A stretch of 64,000 nucleotides of DNA, taken from the NCBI GenBank assembly GCA_002104895.1, contig MCFG01000081.1, positions 134,319 to 198,318 on the forward strand, given 5' to 3'. The position numbers and the translations under genes are program-made. Shown one piece after another: positions 1 through 12,638 of this stretch. The notes beneath the pieces were generated by a model. That model ran no database searches. It saw nothing but the letters and a program-made list of their open reading frames with translations, and was not told where the DNA came from. Origin of the DNA: Anaeromyces robustus. Taxonomy: Eukaryota; Neocallimastigomycota; Neocallimastigomycetes; Neocallimastigales; Neocallimastigaceae. Numbering within the stretch: position 1 is the stretch's first letter; each line of letters starts with the position of its first letter.

Positions 1-1129
1 TGTGTAATTATGTAATAATTAACACAAAATATTTATTTATTTATTGGTCAATAATAAAATAAATTAAAATTAAAATATTAAACTTTATTAAATATATATT
101 AAATTATGGAGGTATAAATAAACTAAATAAATAATGGAGTAGATAGAAAAAAAAATAAATAAATAAATAAAAAACAAACAAAAATATTCATTTTAAGTAT
201 ATAAACAAATAAAATGAAAAACACATGTAAAGTTAATTATAAATGCTATTAAAAAAATGGAAGTATAACAAATATAAAAATAAAATATATTATTAAACTT
301 TTAGAGTTATAAATAAACTAAATTTATGGAATTATGAAGCATATAAAAAAATAAAAAAATAAATAAATAAATAAATAAAACAAAAAAAAAATTTTTTATT
401 TTGTGTAAATAAAAAATCCTATATAAGCAAATAGAATAAAGAGTATATGAAGAGTTTATAATAAATGATATATAAAATTGAAATTGAAGTATAACAAATA
501 TTAAAACAATATTCATTAGTTTTATTTTTTTAATTATATATACTATATATTAAATAACAAATAAACATTTAAATAGTATACATATAGAAATATATCATAA
601 TATTATAGTCATCTATACTAATTATCTTTTAATATAACTAAATATCTTTCTGTTTTTTAATTATTCCTATCTTGTCCTTTCTCCTTTTTATTGACTAATC
701 TTAAGTCAAAAAATAATAATAATAGTACAGTTATTTTATTTTTCTAAAAAAAATTTTTTTTTTTTTTCTATTTATTAATATTAGGAATTCAATTTTATTG
801 GTCATTAAAAAAATGATTCACTAAATAAAGTTTATTAAATATAAATTAAAAATTCTTTGGTATATATTAATATTTATGGATAATAAATGAATAATAATGA
901 TAAAAAAAAACATATAAAAGTAACTTTGTTTCCTCTTTATTTTTTTTTTTTTTTTCAACACACAAAAAAAAAAAATAAATATTTATTTTATAAATATATT
1001 TATAAAATAAAATAAACAAAACTATAGATATATTTGTATAATATATATATATATATATTATATTATTAAATAAAAAAATATATATATCAAAAAAAATAAT
1101 TGTATATATATTAGAAATAAAAATTTAAA
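1..1129. other. AT-rich intergenic region, no gene seen
   Basis: Homopolymers and (A)nT runs with stops in all frames. I see no exon-like stretch or structured RNA. The last about 100 bases form the A-rich leader of the gene that starts at 1130. Confidence 0.6.
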
Positions 1130-3163
1130 ATGAAATTAATAAAAACTTTTATTTGTGCTTTTATAGCACTTATAGGTATAGTTTCTACTCAATCTATAAG
1201 TACAAATGAATATACAAAAGAACTTTTTACAGTAAATTTAATCGAAACTAAAAAATATACAGTTGAAGGTAGTACATGTACAGTTGATATGATCTATCTC
1301 GAAGGTTCTTGTGCTGGTGAATACTTCAATGGTGAACTTATATTTAAAGATAGTAGTGATGTTGTTAAAACATTTAAAGATGGTAGAATTGAATCAATTG
1401 CAAGATATTATGTTGAAGGTACTGATAATAACAAAAATGCTGGTCGTTTACATTTTGAAGATATTTTTGTTGGTTATGATGAAGATGAACATCCAATTAC
1501 CAGACCAAACTTTATTACTGATATTGAAAGTTTGACATGGATTCAAACTGCTGATGTAATAGGTATTGTAGAAAAAACTGATGAAGGAAGAATTGTTCGT
1601 TTTATGTGGAATAAAAACGGTAAAAAATCATATCCAGTTGCTAAAACACCAGAATTAACCAAAAATTATAGTAAACAAATTTTAACAATTGATGTCACTA
1701 TTCCAGGTTTAGGTTTTGATGGTGTCCCTGCTTTAACTTTTGATGGTACCAAAGGTAAAGAAGATGCTAGTGTTTGGAAACTTGGTTTTACTTGTGCTTC
1801 TAATTCTACAGAATTCCAAGGTGTAGGTTTAGATTATTTTGTTGATACTAGATACAATTATATTGGACAACCACAAATTATATCAGCTCGTTATATCATT
1901 GAAGGAAAAGATAAAGAAGGTAATAAAATGAGAATCTACGTTGAAAATAATGGTATTGATGATTTTGGTGATAATAAAAATGTTAAAACTGAACCAACAA
2001 TTATTACTGATAATCCAAAATGGGCATGGATTGAAACTGCTCCACTTCATGGTACACATTCTGATGTAGCTCTTCAAATCTTTTTCTGGACTGTTGAAGG
2101 TGCTGATGAAAATCAACAACCAGAAATTGAAGAACCAACAGAACTTCAACCAGAAGACACTGATCTTCCAGTAGAAGTAGAAATAGAAATACCAACAATA
2201 ATGCACATAGAAGATTCAGAGTTTTCAGAACAATCAGAACCATCAGACATTGTAGATACAAGCAAATATACAAAAGAAGTTTTTACAGTAAATATCGCTG
2301 AAACTAAAAAGTATACAGTTGAAGGTACTACATGTTTAGTTGAAATGATCTATCTTGAAGGTACTTGTTCAGGTGAATATTTCAATGGTGAACTTATATT
2401 TAAGGATAGCAGTGATGTTGTTAAAACATTTAAAGATGGTAAAATTGAAGCAACAGCAAGATATTATGTTGAAGGTACTGATAATAACAATAATGCTGGT
2501 CATATACATTTTGAAGACAACCTTCTTGGTTTTGATAACAGTCAACATCCAATTACCATACCAACTATTATTACTGATATTGAAAATTTAGAATGGCTTC
2601 AAACAGCTGATATCATAGGTGTCACAGAAAAAATTGATTCAGGAAGAATTATTCATTATATGTGGAATGAAAGTAATACTACCAAGAAACCATATCCAGT
2701 TGCAAAATATCCAGATGAAACTAGAAACTACAATAAAAAGGTACTTAGTGTTGATGTTATTCCAGGTGGTTTAGGTTTTAATGTTTTCCCAGGTGTTGAT
2801 GGTACTTTTGTTGGTAAATATGGTTTCCAATGCTTTGTTAATAATACCATGTTCCAAGGTGAAGGTGTAGACTATTTCGTTGATACTAGATATGGTTTTA
2901 CTGGTCAACCACAAGCATTATCCGCTCGTTATATCGTAGAAGGAAAGGATGATGAAGGTAATGCTATGAAAATTTACGTTGAAAATAACGGTCTTGATGA
3001 TAATGGTGATAATCAAAATGTTAGAACCGAACCATTAATCATTACTGATAATCCAAAATGGGCATGGATTGAAACTGCACCACTTCATGGTAATATGACA
3101 ATGGAAGAAGGTATTCAAATTTTATTCTGGACTGTTGAAGATGCTGATGTTGATTTAAATTAA
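1130..3163 (+). CDS. Secreted protein with four DUF3237-like domains (two tandem pairs)
   Basis: A single exon of 677 residues. Residues 1 to about 21 (MKLIKTFICAFIALIGIVST) look like a signal peptide, so the protein is probably secreted. The mature chain is an A-B module (about 28-335), an acidic Glu/Pro-rich linker (about 340-378), then a second A-B module (about 380-677). Each of the four segments has a GEY/ARY(Y/I)(V/I)EG strand, a HFED or YVENNG turn, a (I/P)xxITD motif and a W(I/L)(Q/E)TA(D/P) strand. This resembles the DUF3237 (UPF0311) barrel pattern ARY-to-YVxNRG-to-WL. The two halves are highly similar in protein and DNA, offset by about 1,055 bases, so the gene arose by internal duplication. 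Cysteines recur at matching places in each half, suggesting disulfides. Function and substrate are unknown. The DUF3237 link is from pattern memory, not a search. Confidence 0.75.
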   Translation: MKLIKTFICAFIALIGIVSTQSISTNEYTKELFTVNLIETKKYTVEGSTCTVDMIYLEGSCAGEYFNGELIFKDSSDVVKTFKDGRIESIARYYVEGTDNNKNAGRLHFEDIFVGYDEDEHPITRPNFITDIESLTWIQTADVIGIVEKTDEGRIVRFMWNKNGKKSYPVAKTPELTKNYSKQILTIDVTIPGLGFDGVPALTFDGTKGKEDASVWKLGFTCASNSTEFQGVGLDYFVDTRYNYIGQPQIISARYIIEGKDKEGNKMRIYVENNGIDDFGDNKNVKTEPTIITDNPKWAWIETAPLHGTHSDVALQIFFWTVEGADENQQPEIEEPTELQPEDTDLPVEVEIEIPTIMHIEDSEFSEQSEPSDIVDTSKYTKEVFTVNIAETKKYTVEGTTCLVEMIYLEGTCSGEYFNGELIFKDSSDVVKTFKDGKIEATARYYVEGTDNNNNAGHIHFEDNLLGFDNSQHPITIPTIITDIENLEWLQTADIIGVTEKIDSGRIIHYMWNESNTTKKPYPVAKYPDETRNYNKKVLSVDVIPGGLGFNVFPGVDGTFVGKYGFQCFVNNTMFQGEGVDYFVDTRYGFTGQPQALSARYIVEGKDDEGNAMKIYVENNGLDDNGDNQNVRTEPLIITDNPKWAWIETAPLHGNMTMEEGIQILFWTVEDADVDLN

Positions 3164-4235
3164 ACAACATAAATATTTAGAGTAATGATTAACTTTACTT
3201 ATTTTTATAAGTCTTCTTAGCCATTAATAATTTAAAATGTATGTTTATTTTTGATTTAATAAATTAGATTAGATAACTAAATAATTAGCTAAAAAAAAAA
3301 ATAAAACAAATACAAAAATAAATAATTAAATAAATAAAAAATAAATTAAATAAAAATAAATAAATAAAAATATATAAAAATAAATAAAAATAAATAAATA
3401 AAAATATATAAAAATAAATAAAAATATATAAATAAAAAATAAATTAATTAAAAAAAAAATAAAGCAAAGGAATAAAAACTTTATGTGTTCTAATTATATA
3501 ACTAAATTAATATTATTATTACTTTTTTTTATTAAAAATAAAATATATAAAATGAACAATTTTGAAAATTCAAGAAACTACTTAAAATTTAATCTATAAT
3601 TTCCTGAATATAAAAAAATGTTTAAAAAACCCTAAAATAAAAGATTTAAAAATATATTGTATCAAATATTCCAAACAAGCTAGATTGTTAGAATTAATTA
3701 TCAATAAACATATCTATAATGAAAAAAATTTGATTGTATTTTGGAATAATATAATATTGGAAAATAATTTATTGGTAATATTGTAATATATTCTTTAATA
3801 TAATTTAATATAATAAAAATTATTATTAAAATTAATATAAGATAATTTCAGATAGATACTGAAGAAAAGATGTGGATATAAAAATTGATGTTAGAGTTGC
3901 TAGAGTTGCTAAAGCTGCTAAATTTGTTAATAATTCTTGTCCTAATTGTTATTCATGTTGTTTCCATAGTGATAGTTATCAAAGAACTGACCATTGATTT
4001 ATTAATTGTTTCTTATTTAAAAATTTCCATATTAATTATTTCTCCGATTTAGATAGAAACTTTTTTTATTTTTTAGATAATTTTTTTAATAGTTTATATG
4101 TGACCTGTGATAACTCTAGTAAGATAATGGAATTAATAATATTGTTTTAAAGGTTATAAAAGTAGTTCTAATAATGGAAACAATAGTATATGTAATATTA
4201 ATATTTTAAGAAATAAAAAAATTGTTAACAGGTAC
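3164..4235. other. Intergenic; AAAT-rich tract and a possible gene relic
   Basis: 3290-3470 is an (AAAT)n/(AAAAT)n tract. Around 3880-3996 the composition rises and one frame reads DVRVARVAKAAK then a Cys-rich NSCPNCYSCC stretch before a stop. This could be a decayed coding fragment, but no start or partner exon is visible. The rest is featureless. Confidence 0.35.
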
Positions 4236-4770
4236 CGAATTTATATTTTTTTTTAATTGGTGGAAGAGAGCCTGGTTTTAATGAAATAAGTAACAATTGT
4301 TCATATAATAAGAAATAGAAATGTTTGTTTAAGTGTCAGACTGAGTCTGGTACATATTCAAAATCATCATTCCTGTTGAGATCTGCGGCTCTATTAAATA
4401 ATATCATGCCTGTTGTCTGTAAAAGACAACATATATTGTTCAATAAATTCAAAACCAACCTCTCCAGGAACGTCAATGCGTATAACACAGTAGAACAGCC
4501 TAATAGGGTAAATCCCAATCCTATTACCGACCCAAGTGGAATAAGATAGATCAATTCTTTAATTTTATATATAGAATTAAGGGCTAGTATAGATTTATTG
4601 TTTTTATGTATTACTATACTACTTTATACCCTCCAGTATTATTCATTATTATCTATAATATTTATCTGTTTTTTTTTTTTTATTGTGTTTTTTTATGATT
4701 CATATATATTAATATTTAAACTCAATAATAATAATGTACAAATTGTGTGTTAAAAAAAAATAAAAAATAA
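4236..4770 (+). mobile_element. Truncated non-LTR retroelement 3' end with A-rich tail
   Basis: The region is less AT-rich than its surroundings. An open frame runs from about 4325 to 4549 without an ATG start; it has Ser/Leu/Asn-rich content and could be the C-terminal end of a retroelement ORF. From about 4583 to 4752 the sequence matches the reverse complement of 55450-55640, including CCCTCCAGTATTAT, TATTATCTATAATAT, TTTTTTATGATTCAT and ACAAATTGTGTG. Both copies end in A-rich tails at the same point. A shared 3' UTR followed by poly(A) is typical of 5'-truncated LINE insertions. Whether it belongs to the LINE at the window end cannot be decided because that element's 3' end is missing. 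Confidence 0.55.
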
Positions 4771-5117
4771 AAAAAATTACTTTTTTAATTGATATTTTTT
4801 TAAAATTTTAATTTTTTTTTTTTTTTTTTTTTTTTAATTTTTAAAACCTATTATTACTCATTATTATTATAAAAAAAATAATAAATATAATAAATAGTAT
4901 CTTTCTATCTTATAATATTTCATAATCTAAATAATATGTTAACATTTTATCACAAATTTTAACTAAAATATACTGTTATTATTAATGTATTTACATTATT
5001 TTATGATATTTTTATTTGTTTTATTTTATTATATAATTTATTTATCTTTTTATCTATCTATTTATTTATTGATTTATTTATTCATTTATTTGTTTATTTA
5101 TTTATTCATTTATTTGT

Positions 5118-5184
<67 letters not shown>

Positions 5185-5241
5185 TGTATGTATGTATGTA
5201 TTTATGTATTTATTTATGTATTTATATATTTTTTTATTTTT

Positions 5242-5275
<34 letters not shown>

Positions 5276-6081
5276 AAAAATAAAAAAATAATAATTATCA
5301 TAATAAATAAATATTATATAAATAAATAATTGTTTTATTCAATTATACAATATTATTGATATTTATTTAATAAAAAATAATATAATTATTTCTTATTGTG
5401 TAACATTTAATGGAGAATTTATTATTAATAAAATATATTAAATAAAAAAAGTAAAAGTTTATATATAAGCTTTTTTTTTTTTCTTTTTCTTTTTTTTAAT
5501 ATTAAATTTAAATGAAAAAGTTTGTTTTTTATGTTATTTTACTTTTATTTTTGTTTTATTAAACATTAATATATATTTCATTATACAATAAATAGCTGTA
5601 GTATATTATTATATACAATTTATATAATTAAATATTATTTCAAAATTATAATTAATTAATGATAATTAAAAAAAAAAAAAATTTATTGTGGATATTGTAT
5701 TTTTCAAAATTTCTAAAAAATAATGCATAATTGTATATTTTAAATTTATTGATTTTTATTATTATCTCTATTCTTCTTTTATTATATTATACAATAATTT
5801 CATTTATTATAAATTATAATATGCATAAAACTTTTATATATATATATATATTTAACTGTTCAGCATAACTTGTTTTTTAAAATAATATAAAAATGATTGG
5901 TCAATATCTTTACTATTTAAAGTTCTAATTTCTCAATTTTTATTATTTAAAAAGAACAATTTTGTACCTTAAAAAAAATAGTTTAATAAAAAGTACAATA
6001 ATATTAAAAAAAAATAAAATAATAATTATCATAATATACAAATATATATATATCTACAATAATAATAATAATTCATAAAAA
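4771..6081. repeat. Intergenic with (TTTA)n microsatellite
   Basis: A (TTTA)n array with TTCA, TTTG and TATG variants spans about 5040-5220, flanked by poly(T) tracts at 4810-4835 and 5226-5269. The long open frame across it is only the repeat translated. Nothing else is recognisable up to the 7-TM gene. Confidence 0.7.
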
Positions 6082-6780
6082 ATGTTACTTACATTTACAA
6101 TTTCAATATTTTGTATTTGTTACTTCATATTATTTATTTTAACTTTAAAGAAAGCTATTCAACACAAAAAATTCTATATGTACATTATAGCTTTTCTTGC
6201 CTTAGGTTTATCCTATGACGCATTAATAATAGCTTTAGGTGGTATATTAAAATTAGATACTATAAAAACTCAAACATTTCAAACCATATCCCTAATAAGA
6301 TATATTCTTCATGGTATTATTATTCCTTTTCATTTTGTTATTTGTGAAGAAGTATTAAAACCAAAAAAGAAAATATGGTTCCCTATTATTTTATGTATAA
6401 CAATAATAGTTGCTATCATTGGTTTTATTCAAGGTATTTACACTCAACTTGAACTTGCTTTTGCCTATAATATTTATAGATATGCATCAAGTTCTTCAAA
6501 TCCAAGATGGGTTATAATTCTTTTCTTATTTATAACCATTTTCCCAATGATACCATTATTAATTACTGGTTTTATTGTTTATAGAAAAAGAAAGAATCCA
6601 CATATATTTTTAAGTGCTTTCTTTATGTTCGCATTTGCTTGGATTGCAGAAGCATTAAGAAGTCTTAAAGAAATTAAATTCTTTATTTCAATGATAGGTG
6701 AACTTCTTATGTGTGTCTTTTTCTATATATACATTAATAAAGATATTAAAGAACAAGAATCAAAAAGAATTCTTCTTTAA
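6082..6780 (+). CDS. Seven-transmembrane protein of unknown function
   Basis: An intronless gene of 232 residues. Hydrophobic segments lie at about 2-22, 33-55, 70-90, 97-118, 142-166, 173-190 and 198-216, giving seven predicted membrane spans. The tail is short and charged (KDIKEQESKR). Motifs shared with the next locus are RYILHG in the third span and the IYRY(A/T)SS loop, so these may be family signatures. There is no signal peptide beyond the first span. I do not recognise the family; a receptor-like or lipid-related role would be a guess. A decayed paralogue lies 970 bases downstream on the same strand. Confidence 0.7.
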   Translation: MLLTFTISIFCICYFILFILTLKKAIQHKKFYMYIIAFLALGLSYDALIIALGGILKLDTIKTQTFQTISLIRYILHGIIIPFHFVICEEVLKPKKKIWFPIILCITIIVAIIGFIQGIYTQLELAFAYNIYRYASSSSNPRWVIILFLFITIFPMIPLLITGFIVYRKRKNPHIFLSAFFMFAFAWIAEALRSLKEIKFFISMIGELLMCVFFYIYINKDIKEQESKRILL

Positions 6781-7752
<972 letters not shown>

Positions 7753-8330
7753 ATGGTTTTAATATCATTTGGTTTATTCTATAATAATGCTTCTATTATA
7801 TCGTTAAATGGAATATTAAATTTTTCCATTATTCTAACAAATATTAATAAAATATTATCATTTGGAAGATATATATTACATGGAATTTTATTACTTTTAT
7901 TGTTTTTAATTTGTAAAAAAATTATATCATCATCATCATCCAAAATATATCATTATTATTCAATTTTGATTACCACAACATATACAATTATAGATATAAT
8001 TCAAAGACTATATACAGTTCTTGAAATAGTTAAAACAAGTGTAATATATAGATATACTTCAAGTAATAAAACATCACCTCAAATATGTATGACTGTACCA
8101 ATTATTACAATGATTTATTTTTTTTATTTATTTATTTATAAGTTTATTAATAACATTGAAAAAGAAAAATTACTACAGGTTAATTGGTAGCCTGTTTATA
8201 TTTTTTTCCGTTGGCATCAGCCATTCGATCATTATTAAACTTTTTTTAATTTTTAATTATTGTCAATTTATTTGTTTTATTTTTTTTTTGTTTATTATAT
8301 TTTTATTTTTTTTTTTTTTTTTTTTTTGTT
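7753..8330 (+). pseudogene. Decayed tandem paralogue of the upstream 7-TM gene
   Basis: The first open frame (7753-8190, 145 residues) aligns with residues from about 40 of the gene at 6082. Shared landmarks are SFGRYILHGI versus SLIRYILHGI, LICKK versus VICEE, and LYTVLE...IYRYTSS versus IYTQLE...IYRYASS. The first membrane span is missing. After about 8160 similarity continues in the +1 frame (KKKNYYRLIGSLFIFF against KRKNPHIFLSAFFMF, then on to the last span), so a frameshift divides the copy. Ser runs and T-rich drift show further decay. It could still make a short membrane protein, but a pseudogene is the simplest reading. Confidence 0.65.
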
Positions 8331-9721
8331 TATTAATTTTTTAACAGAAAAAAATTATTTCTGTATAAAATCTATTGTATTCTTAAATGAAATAAAATAT
8401 AATGTTTATTTTATTTATTATATTTAATACAAAGAATAATATTAACATAAAATTGTTTTATTTATTTTATTGATTTAATTCAATAATTATTTTATGCAAT
8501 ATTTTATAATATACTTTTATGTAGTACAAATTTAAGTAATAAAACTATTTTATTAATTATTAAAATTAACAGAATAATAAAATAAAATTAAATATTAAGA
8601 ATTTAAATCAAAATCTCAATTTCATAATTTCGTGAAAAAAGAAAAAATTGAAATATTATTTAAAAAATTTCAACCAATCAATTAACTATTTTTATCAAAC
8701 AAAAAATAATTTAAAATATATATAATTTAATAAATATAAATAAATATCTATAAGATATTTATTCAATTTTTGAATTATAATTACTTATACAATTTATATA
8801 ATATAATACATGTAATTTAATTATAATAATAATATATTAATAATATATAAAAGGTATAAAATTAATAAAAATATGAATTAATATTCATATTTTTATTAAT
8901 TATATATAATATATAATTGTACCAATTGTACTATTTATATTATTTAATCGTTGTTATATTATATATAAATTTGATTATACACCTTGTATATATTAATTGA
9001 ATGATTAGTATAAAATATTCTATTCTGTAAATTTAATATATTTTTTTAAATCTATTATTAATTTTTCCTTTAATATTAATATGTTTGTATTCATTTTTTT
9101 TTGTTAATTAGAAAGGATTATATTATTTAATTTTTAATTTAATTGTTTATCCAAATTTACCCAAACCCTCTAAATTTAAGTTTTAATAATCATTAAATAT
9201 AACAAATTATAATAGAAATTGTCAATACCTAAAATAGAAATGATTTTAAAATAAAATTTTTTATAGATTAGAACAAAGTACGAGTCAAACCCAGAGAGTT
9301 TTTATTTTTTACGAAGTCAATTTTTAAGGACTGACGAATTGATAAATAATGATATTATTAAATCATAATTTCAGGCAAATTTAATATTAAATAATTACCA
9401 TAAATTTAAATTAAAAAAAAAAAAAAAAAAAAAAAATTAAATAAAACAATAATTGCATTTTGAGAATAATTGTACTTTAAGTTTTCTAAATAAATAAAAA
9501 AATAGAAATTTGAATATCATTAAGTTGGTTTTAAATATAATGAACAATAATTATAAATTATATTAAAAATAAAAGATGACTTCTAAAATAAAATAATAAT
9601 TAACAGAAAATATTTATTATTAAATGATTACTAAATTATTTCATTGCTATTTAAATTAATAAAAATAATAAATGTAATAACCAAAATATCAGATTAAATA
9701 ATAAAATTAATAATAAATTTA

Positions 9722-9760
<39 letters not shown>

Positions 9761-10110
9761 TATTATTATTATTATTATAGTTAAAAATCAAGTTAAATAT
9801 TACATAAATAAAGTAAAACAAAATACATTTGTGGCTTATATCTTAATCTATGTAAATCCTTGAGATTTGATGTAAAATTTTAACTTGGTTTAAGGCGTAA
9901 CTTGATCAGAATGTACGTACAATTTATATTCAACTATATTAATAATAATAAATGCTCAAGGATTTGAGGCATATGATCATATAAGATAATTAGTAGTTAG
10001 TAGATATAAAGTGGCTTATAAAATAAATCCGTTTAAATCATTGACATTGAAATTATGATTTAGAAAATAATAAATATTTAGAGAAATACGAAAATTTCAC
10101 GCTATCGAGT
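8331..10110. other. Intergenic; palindrome and (AAT)n(ATT)n
   Basis: Contains a perfect 19-bp-arm palindrome at 8860-8901, a poly(A) tract at 9412-9436 and an (AAT)n(ATT)n block at 9723-9778. A less AT-rich patch at about 9240-9350 (with TACGAGTCAAACCCAGAGAG) has no open frame and could be a small RNA. The 10-mer GTGGCTTATA occurs at 9831 and 10011. No coding exon is seen. Confidence 0.5.
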
Positions 10111-10182
10111 GGCTCAATGGTTTAGTGGTATAATTCTCGCTTAGGGTGCGAGAGGTCCCGGGTTCAATTCCCGGTTGAGCCC
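10111..10182 (+). tRNA. tRNA-Pro(AGG)
   Basis: A 72-nt cloverleaf. The acceptor stem GGCTCAA pairs with TTGAGCC (10175-10181) and is followed by discriminator C. The anticodon stem CTCGC/GCGAG encloses loop TTAGGGT, giving anticodon AGG (proline). The T arm is CCCGG-GTTCAAT-CCCGG and includes the internal B box GGTTCAATTCC; the D arm has GGTTTAGTGGTATAA. There is no intron. A run of about 23 Ts (10185-10207) right after the gene is a Pol III terminator. CCA is not encoded, as expected in eukaryotes. Confidence 0.97.
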
Positions 10183-10207
10183 TCTTTTTTTTTTTTTTTT
10201 TTTTTTT
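10183..10207 (+). terminator. Pol III poly(T) terminator of tRNA-Pro
   Basis: An uninterrupted T run begins three bases after the discriminator base of the tRNA. Confidence 0.85.
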
Positions 10208-10339
10208 AAATTCTTCAGTTGTATCCAATATTTTATTTTTCTTTTTAAATTTTTTAATTTATATATATTATTATCATTTATAATATGTATAAAATTTATA
10301 TTTAATATATAAATTTATTCAAACCAATAATAAATTTAG

Positions 10340-10371
<32 letters not shown>

Positions 10372-10908
10372 TATAAAAAAATTTTTTACATGAAACAATA
10401 GTATAACAATATATAAAAAAGAAAAGAAAATAAAAATACATAAATATTTATTTATCTATTTATTAATTTATTTTTCTATTTTTTTTTTTTTTTTTTTTTC
10501 AAAAATTTATTGTTTTAAATGTTTTTATTGTTTATATTATTTTTATATTATTTTTCTACTAAATTCTATTAATATTTGGTGATACATTAAATAATTATTA
10601 ATTTATTTTATATTATTATTTATTTATTTTATAATTTTTTTTTTAATTATAACAATAATAAAAAAAGAAAATTATTGTAATATATGATAATATATGACTT
10701 GAATTATTAATTTAAATAAATATAATTGTGTGAATCATTAATATATAAATTTATGAATCAGAATTAATAGATAGGAATAATTAAAAGATTAAAGGTTCTG
10801 GTTCTGGCCATATTAAATCTTTTTTAATATAGATAATAATGTATAATTAATAATATGAATCCATGAATATATTATAATATAAAATAAATTTTTTTTTTTA
10901 TAATATTA
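10208..10908. other. AT-rich spacer between tRNA-Pro and the next gene
   Basis: Poly(T) tracts at 10340-10365 and 10479-10499 and otherwise featureless AT-rich sequence. Confidence 0.6.
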
Positions 10909-12638
10909 TTATATATTACCACTTTCTAATACTAATCCATAATCTGGTGAGAATATTTCATTCCATTCATTAATATTTATAATATTTATATTTGAATTTA
11001 ATAATTGTATTAATTGGGTATCCGAAGGAATATAATTACTATGTTTATTTCCTAATTCTTCTAAGGTCGTTTTGATTTCATCCTAAAAATATATATATAT
11101 ATATATATATATTTATTTAAAAAAAATAAGTATATAACATATTATATATCAGTATTATATAATATTATATAATAATAAATATATATAAATAATTTTTTTT
11201 TTTACTTTTGTAATTTTTGAAAGTGTACCACCTAAAGAAACTAAATTATCAATTAAATTAAATATCTTATATAATAAACATAATAAATATTATAAATATA
11301 ATAAAAAAATATTATATTAAAAAAATTAATTAATATATATATATATAAATTTGATTAATGATACATATATATATTTAACTATAAATATATTATTATATAA
11401 TAATAGATAAATTTTTTTAATTATTACTGTATCATCAATATGTTCATCAGATAATTCATCTTCAGTATAAGTTTTATCAAGTTTTGGTAAAGCTTTATTA
11501 ATCCAAAATGGAAAAGATCGATTCTCAATGTAATATATTATAAAGTTAAAGATTTATATTGCTTTAAAATAACATATAGGTAATATATATATATATATTT
11601 AATTTAAATAAATTAAAAGGATATATAGTCATTATAATAAATATATCTAATGGAATCATAATCAATTAATTTATTTTCTTTAATTTCATCCATTACACAA
11701 TTAGTGATTTTTTGAGAAGCCTTAAATGAATATTTATTATTAATGAAATATTTAAATTAATAATTATTATTAGGTTAAAATCATAATAATATATTTTTTT
11801 TTTATATTTTGTTATTATTAATATAAATTTGATAGTTTATTAATATAATTATTTAAATCTAATAAATATTAGTCAATATTCTTTTTTTTTTTATCTTTCG
11901 AAATATAATATAAATAAATAATTTTTTTATATTATTTTTATTTGTGATAAAATCATACTTCAAGGAAATGAATGAATGCAATTTCAGAGTATAGAAATAA
12001 TCCCGTTATAATAGAATCTGCATTTTGGTGTTTTTTAACAAATGTAGCGTAATAAACTAAATTATAATTATTATATATCATATAAAGAAATAATAATTTA
12101 TTATTATTTTTTTTTATTTCATAATATTAAATATATATCATATTAATTGATATTAATTTATATGATATATAATAATTAAAATAATTGATTATATATATAT
12201 ACCTCCTAAATCTGGCTGAGTAATTTTGTTTTTTTCTTCCTCTGGTAAATCATCAATATTTTTTAATTTTCCACAAATAACTATTCGGCGTAAAATTTCT
12301 TTCTATTGATTAATACAAAAATTTCATTATCAATGAATATAAAATGAAAGTAAACGATTAAAAAATACAAAAAAGTTAAAATTTTTACATTATTATAAAT
12401 CTCTATATAATTATTATTATAATTATCATTTTCATTAATTATATTATAAAACAAACAAAAATAAAAAAAATATATATATATATATATTTACTCTATTATG
12501 ATTTGTATTGTCACGAATAATATCTAAGTAATTAGTATTTTTTACTTCAATTTCATTTCCTGCAGTTGTAACTGAACGTTTAGTATCTTTTTCACTGTCG
12601 GCTTTATTTTGATTATTTTTTTTATTGTCAGAAGCCAT
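10909..12638 (-). CDS. Seven-exon conserved-looking gene of unknown function with an AT-AC intron
   Basis: Exons on the minus strand: 12492-12638, 12203-12302, 11959-12056, 11625-11720, 11428-11529, 11206-11265 and 10909-11082. Together they encode 258 residues (259 codons) in one continuous frame. The start is MASDNKKNNQNK with a polar N-terminus of about 45 residues. A mostly helical body follows, with landmarks KEILRRIVICGKL, FLYSEIAFIHFLEASQK, RSFPFWINKALPK and NEWNEIFSPDYGL. All introns are GT-AG except the fourth (11530-11624), which runs from ATATCC to AC with U12-type signals. There is no signal peptide or membrane span. I do not recognise the family; a flagellar or cytoskeletal protein was considered without evidence. 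The exon model is well supported because six junctions preserve frame. Confidence 0.75.
11530..11624 (-). other. Probable U12-type AT-AC intron
   Basis: Read on the minus strand, the 95-nt intron starts ATATCCTTTT, a perfect match to the U12 AT-AC donor consensus ATATCCTT. It ends TTATAATATATTAC. A U12-like branch site, TCTTTAACT (complement of 11544-11552), lies about 16 nt before the 3' end, the expected spacing. Joining after codon TAT (11625) and before ATT (11529) keeps the frame. No GT donor exists between 11625 and the intron start. An in-frame GT-AG alternative (donor GTAATG inside exon 4, acceptor ATTGAG) would delete about 24 well-formed codons and use a poor acceptor. Confidence 0.7.

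Noticed and set aside
4985-5329. 114-residue open frame of Leu/Phe/Ile/Tyr repeats
   Set aside because: It is the translation of a (TTTA)n microsatellite and poly(T), with no domain and no exon context.
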